From assembly GCA_965212195.1 (NCBI GenBank), contig CBDBUW010000010.1, forward strand, positions 1,054,001 to 1,118,000: a DNA stretch of 64,000 bases, in the 5' to 3' direction. Shown one piece after another: positions 60,045 through 64,000 of the stretch. Under the pieces are notes generated by a model. It was not told where the DNA came from and ran no database searches. It saw only the letters and a program-made list of their open reading frames with translations. The translations under genes and the position numbers were made by a program. The DNA comes from JAJCYK01 sp965212195 (GTDB lineage: Bacteria > Bacteroidota > Bacteroidia > Cytophagales > Cyclobacteriaceae). Every line of letters begins with the position of its first letter. The stretch's first letter is position 1.

Positions 60045-63000
60045 TCACCTCAATAACTCCAAATAACCCGCAACTGGCTCGGAACCATTACGCTTGTCAA
60101 CGATGTAGTAGTAGGTACCATCTGGCAATCGGTTGCCCGAAAGGTAGATACCCTCACTTCCAAAGCCGTCAAAAAATACAGTGCTGTTGTCATAACCTTC
60201 ATGGATGTATACCAATTGACCTGCGCGATTGTAGATCCTAACAATATTATTGGGAAAGTTCTCTATGCAATCGATGTGGAAGATATCGTTATAACCATCT
60301 CCGTTGGGAGAAACTCCGTTATATACATTAATTTCTGAACCTATTTCTACCATCTGAGTAGCGGCACAACCCAGAGTATCCGTTACCGTGACCATATACT
60401 GTCCGGGGGGATAGTTCTTCAGTTCCGGTCCATTGACACCATTTGACCATTCTATCAAAGCCACATTTGCAGTATCCAGCAGGTAAATGGTAGCACTTCC
60501 ATTTTGGTCCAAACAAGTGGCGTCGGTAACAGAAAACTCAAACTGCGGTGTATTTTTGTCCTCACTTACTACCACAGTAACTCCAGGTCCTGTACAACCC
60601 GTAGCATTGGAGGTGGCGGTAACCGTATATTCTTCACCACTATTCAAGCCTACTAAATCGGGACCGGTGAATATCGGGGAGCCGGTAACTGTGTTGCCGG
60701 GGTACCAGTCGAACGTATAATCCTTTACATTCCCGCCCACAGTAGCTTGTAAAGCTCCGTTGCCAATTACACAGCTGGTAGCGTCATATATATTTACATC
60801 GGGTGTGGGCACCGGCAGGAATTGCGAGCCCAAAGTATACTGTGCAGTATTTCTACAGCGGGTGATCACATCCAGTGCCACCACGGTGTACAGAGTATCG
60901 CGCAATCCGGTGGCAACACTGCCAAACTGTACAACAGCTACTGTAGTATCGGTTCCTAAAAACCACTCAAACTCATATCCACTGATCCCACCATTAACAG
61001 TAGCTGATAAAATTCCATTGGGACTAGTGGGGTCACAATTTGATAACGGTGCTTCCGGCTCAATCATAACATCAAAAGCCGCGAATCTAGCATCATCTAC
61101 AATAACGGTATCTATATCAGATATACAACCTGGATCTGCCTGGTCAGTTGCTATCACCGTATAAGTACCGGGCATCACATTATCTACGGTTTGACCGGTA
61201 TAAATGGGAGGTATCGAAGTATCTGTCCCTAGATACCAGTTGAAATCATAGGTGGCTGTTGTATTAATCACAGTAGCGAATAACGTGCCGTTGGGAACAT
61301 CACAGTTGGTAACCGGTGATGCAGATGCTGAAACAAATGGCTGGACTACTTCCGGCTGTAAGGTGTAACTTTCAGCACTGGAACATCCTGTGGCATTATT
61401 CGTAACCACCACGGTATATGTTCCGGCCATTAGTCCCTGGGCGATGAAATTATTAGCAATAATGGGGCTGCCTGACACCGGTTGACCCCCATTGTACCAT
61501 TCATAAGTGTAGGTGGCCAGGTCGGAAAAGCCGTCAGAAGTCACCACCATGGTTCCCGTTTGATTAAGCCCGTCACATTGTGTTGGGTTGCTAAAGCTTA
61601 TCAAAGCAATTACGGGAAGCACGGTTAAGTCTTCAATCTCAAAGGCTACCTGACTACTGCGGCAGCCCGTAGTGGTATTAATGGCCACCACATAGTAGAT
61701 CCCCGCGGTCAAACCAGTAAATGAGTTGGCTGGTACAGGAGTTGGCAGCAAATTCAAACCGGCATCGTACCACTCAAAATCATAATTGGTACCGTTATAG
61801 GCTATAGCGACTCCATTCTCACGCACGGCATTTACGATGGCGCTGCCATTTACAGGGGCGCAATTATCCTGAGGGTTGAGTGTGAGATCGGCCTGGGTTA
61901 TGGTGAGTTCCGCCGGATCATCTACAATCTCCATGGTAGCTATTGCACTGCAACCTATTCCGGGATTGGTGGTGTCTGTAAAGCGTACCGTATAGTAGCC
62001 AGAGGCCAGATTAATGGCCAGCTCGCCATCGGTACCGCTGATATTGGCTAAAGGCAAAGGATTGGTGGTATTGTTCTCACCGATAAACCACTCAATAGTG
62101 TAATCTGCCAGGATTCCATTAACAGAAGCTGCCAGAGCTCCCAGGGGATTACTCACATCGCAACTGATGTTCGGTTGTGTGATGCTCAAAGTTGCTACCG
62201 GAAGCTCGGTTTGATCTTCTATACTAACAAATACCTCATTGCTGCGGCAGGCAGTAGCAGTATTGATGGCCACTATATGGTAGGTTCCAGCTGTCAGACC
62301 GGTGTAAGAGTTGGCAGGTACAGGAGCCGGTAACAAGCTCAAGCTTGCATCGTACCACTCAAAATCATAGTTGGTGCCATTGAAGGCTATCGGTATGCCG
62401 TCTTCACGGACCGAATTCACCGTTATGCTACCGTTAGCGGGAGTACAATCATCCTGAGGGACCACTGTTAAATCGGCCTGTGTAATGGTCAACTCAGCCG
62501 GATCATCCACAATCTCCATGGTTGCCAGGGCGCTACACCCTATACCAGGATTGGTATTGTCCGTAAATCGCGCGGTATAAAAACCAGCTGTCAAGTTTAC
62601 CGCTAATTCCCCATTGGCACCACCAATATTGGTCCCTGGTAAAATGTTGGTGGTGTTGTTTTCTCCGATAAACCATTCTATAGTATAATCTGCAATAGGT
62701 CCATTGACGGAGGCGATAAGTGCTCCGGCGGGATTGCTGACATCACAGTTCACATTAGGCTGCGTGACGGTTAGGGTTACTATGGGTAAAACCGTTTGAT
62801 CTTCGATATCCAACGGCACTTCACTGCTGCGGCAGCCGGTAGTGGTATTGATGGCCACCACGTAATAGGTGCCTGCCGCCAAACCCGTATAACTATTAGC
62901 TGGTAGCGGGGCTGCCAACAAATTCAAACCAGCATCGTACCATTCAAAATCATAATTGGTACCGTTGTAAGCCACGGCCACACCGTCTTCGCGCACCGCA

Positions 63001-64000
63001 TTCACAGTAGCGCTGCCGTTGGCTGGCGTACAATCGTCCTGGGGCGTAACCGTAAGGTCCGCCTGAGTGATGGTCAGCTCTGCAGGATCGTCTATTATCT
63101 CCATGGTAGCAATGGCACTACAGCCGATTCCTGGATTGGAGTTGTCCGTAAATCGCACCGTATAAAATCCCGCTCCCAGATTTATAGCCAATTCCCCATC
63201 TGCTCCGCTAATATTAGCTGCAGGAAGCGGGTTGGAGGTATTGTTTTCCCCGATAAACCATTCGATGGTATAGTCGCCCAGGGGCCCGTTTGCGGTAGCC
63301 GATAAGGCTCCCACAGGATTACTGACATCACAGTTCAAGTTGGGCTGAGTAACCGTGAGGGTTACTAAAGGTAAAGCCGTTAGATCTTCAATGTCCAGGG
63401 ACACCTGACTGCTGCGGCAGCCAGTGATTGCATTGACGGCCACTACATAATAGGTTCCGGCAGCCAAACCGGTATAACTGTTGGCCGGCACAGGAGATGC
63501 CAGTAAATTCAGACTGGCATCATACCATTCAAAATCATAATTGGTGCCATTATACACCACCGGTACACCGTCTTCCTGTACTGAATTCACGGTAATGGTG
63601 CCGTTTGCCGGAGTACAATCATCCTGTGGAGTGATGGTCACATCGGCTTGCGTGATAGTTATATCAGCTGGGTCATCCACGATCTCCATGGATGCCAGGG
63701 CGCTACAGCCTACACCGGGATTGGTATTATCTGTAAAACGTACCGTATAAAATCCCGCCCCCAGATTAATGGCCAGTTCCCCGTCAGCTCCACTTATATT
63801 AGCAGCTGGCAAGGGATTGGTGGTATTGTTTTCCCCGATAAACCATTCAATGGTAAAGTCACCCAGAGGCCCGTTGACGGCCGCCGATAAAGCTCCCACA
63901 GGATTACTGACATCGCAATTCACATTAGGCTGTGTAACCGACAGTGTTACTATGGGCAGAACCGTTTGATCTTCAATTTCCACCGGTACCTGACTGCTAC
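60045..64000 (-). CDS. Giant repeat adhesin with T9SS type B sorting domain, N-terminus outside window
   Basis: The frame stays open to the window edge, so the true start is not seen; the apparent start at 63983 is only a GTG inside a repeat. More than 1310 residues are visible. At the N-terminal side are four full repeats of 195 residues and the start of a fifth. Each has two Ig/SprB-like modules with cysteine, for example PNVNCDVSNPVGAL, DYTIEWFIGENNT and CTPANGSATVNAVREDG. Divergent modules follow and the CHU_C domain ends it (VSPNGDGYNDIFHI, RIYNRAGQLVY, DGTYYYIVDKRNG). Confidence 0.92.
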   Translation of the reverse strand, partial: SSQVPVEIEDQTVLPIVTLSVTQPNVNCDVSNPVGALSAAVNGPLGDFTIEWFIGENNTTNPLPAANISGADGELAINLGAGFYTVRFTDNTNPGVGCSALASMEIVDDPADITITQADVTITPQDDCTPANGTITVNSVQEDGVPVVYNGTNYDFEWYDASLNLLASPVPANSYTGLAAGTYYVVAVNAITGCRSSQVSLDIEDLTALPLVTLTVTQPNLNCDVSNPVGALSATANGPLGDYTIEWFIGENNTSNPLPAANISGADGELAINLGAGFYTVRFTDNSNPGIGCSAIATMEIIDDPAELTITQADLTVTPQDDCTPANGSATVNAVREDGVAVAYNGTNYDFEWYDAGLNLLAAPLPANSYTGLAAGTYYVVAINTTTGCRSSEVPLDIEDQTVLPIVTLTVTQPNVNCDVSNPAGALIASVNGPIADYTIEWFIGENNTTNILPGTNIGGANGELAVNLTAGFYTARFTDNTNPGIGCSALATMEIVDDPAELTITQADLTVVPQDDCTPANGSITVNSVREDGIPIAFNGTNYDFEWYDASLSLLPAPVPANSYTGLTAGTYHIVAINTATACRSNEVFVSIEDQTELPVATLSITQPNISCDVSNPLGALAASVNGILADYTIEWFIGENNTTNPLPLANISGTDGELAINLASGYYTVRFTDTTNPGIGCSAIATMEIVDDPAELTITQADLTLNPQDNCAPVNGSAIVNAVRENGVAIAYNGTNYDFEWYDAGLNLLPTPVPANSFTGLTAGIYYVVAINTTTGCRSSQVAFEIEDLTVLPVIALISFSNPTQCDGLNQTGTMVVTSDGFSDLATYTYEWYNGGQPVSGSPIIANNFIAQGLMAGTYTVVVTNNATGCSSAESYTLQPEVVQPFVSASASPVTNCDVPNGTLFATVINTTATYDFNWYLGTDTSIPPIYTGQTVDNVMPGTYTVIATDQADPGCISDIDTVIVDDARFAAFDVMIEPEAPLSNCDPTSPNGILSATVNGGISGYEFEWFLGTDTTVAVVQFGSVATGLRDTLYTVVALDVITRCRNTAQYTLGSQFLPVPTPDVNIYDATSCVIGNGALQATVGGNVKDYTFDWYPGNTVTGSPIFTGPDLVGLNSGEEYTVTATSNATGCTGPGVTVVVSEDKNTPQFEFSVTDATCLDQNGSATIYLLDTANVALIEWSNGVNGPELKNYPPGQYMVTVTDTLGCAATQMVEIGSEINVYNGVSPNGDGYNDIFHIDCIENFPNNIVRIYNRAGQLVYIHEGYDNSTVFFDGFGSEGIYLSGNRLPDGTYYYIVDKRNGSEPVAGYLELLR
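61628..64000. repeat. tandem 585-bp coding repeats
   Basis: The same landmark (GTCTTC/GATCTTC in IEDxT) occurs at 61628, 62213, 62798, 63383 and 63968, a constant 585-base step without indels. Units differ by many point changes, so they are not recent identical copies. Confidence 0.9.

Overview
The window reads as chromosomal DNA of a Bacteroidota bacterium, most likely a Saprospiria-type (Lewinella/Haliscomenobacter-like) organism. The markers are type IX secretion parts (a plug protein and a PorP/SprF protein), giant repeat proteins with the gliding-type C-terminal sorting domain, a SusC/SusD pair, DUF3276, a bTHX ribosomal protein, and promoter-like TTTG/TAnnTTTG boxes instead of the E. 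coli consensus. The species assignment is inference. No insertion sequences, phage genes, tRNAs, rRNAs or CRISPR arrays were seen.

Layout. 1-6.2 kb: end of an ABC-F ATPase, a secreted beta-barrel protein, an LVIVD lipoprotein, an ECF sigma factor with a membrane regulator fused to a beta-barrel, and the T9SS plug. 6.2-11.2 kb: an orphan Cas6, YchF, DUF3276, DUF58, a ferredoxin and a LuxC-like reductase. 11.2-16.6 kb: a giant repeat adhesin and a small SprB-repeat protein. 17-21.9 kb: aconitase, ferritin, a thin [2Fe-2S] protein and a DUF819 permease. 22-31.2 kb: a second ECF sigma factor and TPR regulator facing four separately terminated small secreted-protein genes, then a PKD protein and an exported TPR-CHAT protease. 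31-42 kb: Nudix, SusC/SusD, TPR lipoprotein, AarF kinase, TetR, hemolysin III and an iodotyrosine-deiminase-like flavoprotein. 42-50.6 kb: CtlX and a complete trpEGDCFBA-aroF operon behind a leader-peptide attenuator. 50.6-58.3 kb: bTHX with a histone-H1-like tail, an M13 peptidase, SRP RNA, transaldolase, FtsE, and a third ECF sigma cassette. 58.3-64 kb: TPR protein, PorP/SprF and a giant protein with exact 585-bp repeats that runs off the window.

The strongest new observation is a shared promoter-like element, GGTTAGG-N16-GTACTAA. It lies 25-28 bases before the start codons of four consecutive small secreted-protein genes (23.5-25.4 kb) and again over the start of the divergent ECF sigma gene at 23.3 kb. 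Each of the first three target genes ends in its own terminator. This looks like an autoregulated ECF regulon whose outputs are uncharacterised envelope proteins. The second strong observation is a classical tryptophan attenuator: leader peptide MIRKIQINVWWQ with tandem Trp codons, then an intrinsic terminator just before trpE. Both were read directly from the sequence; their function is inferred.
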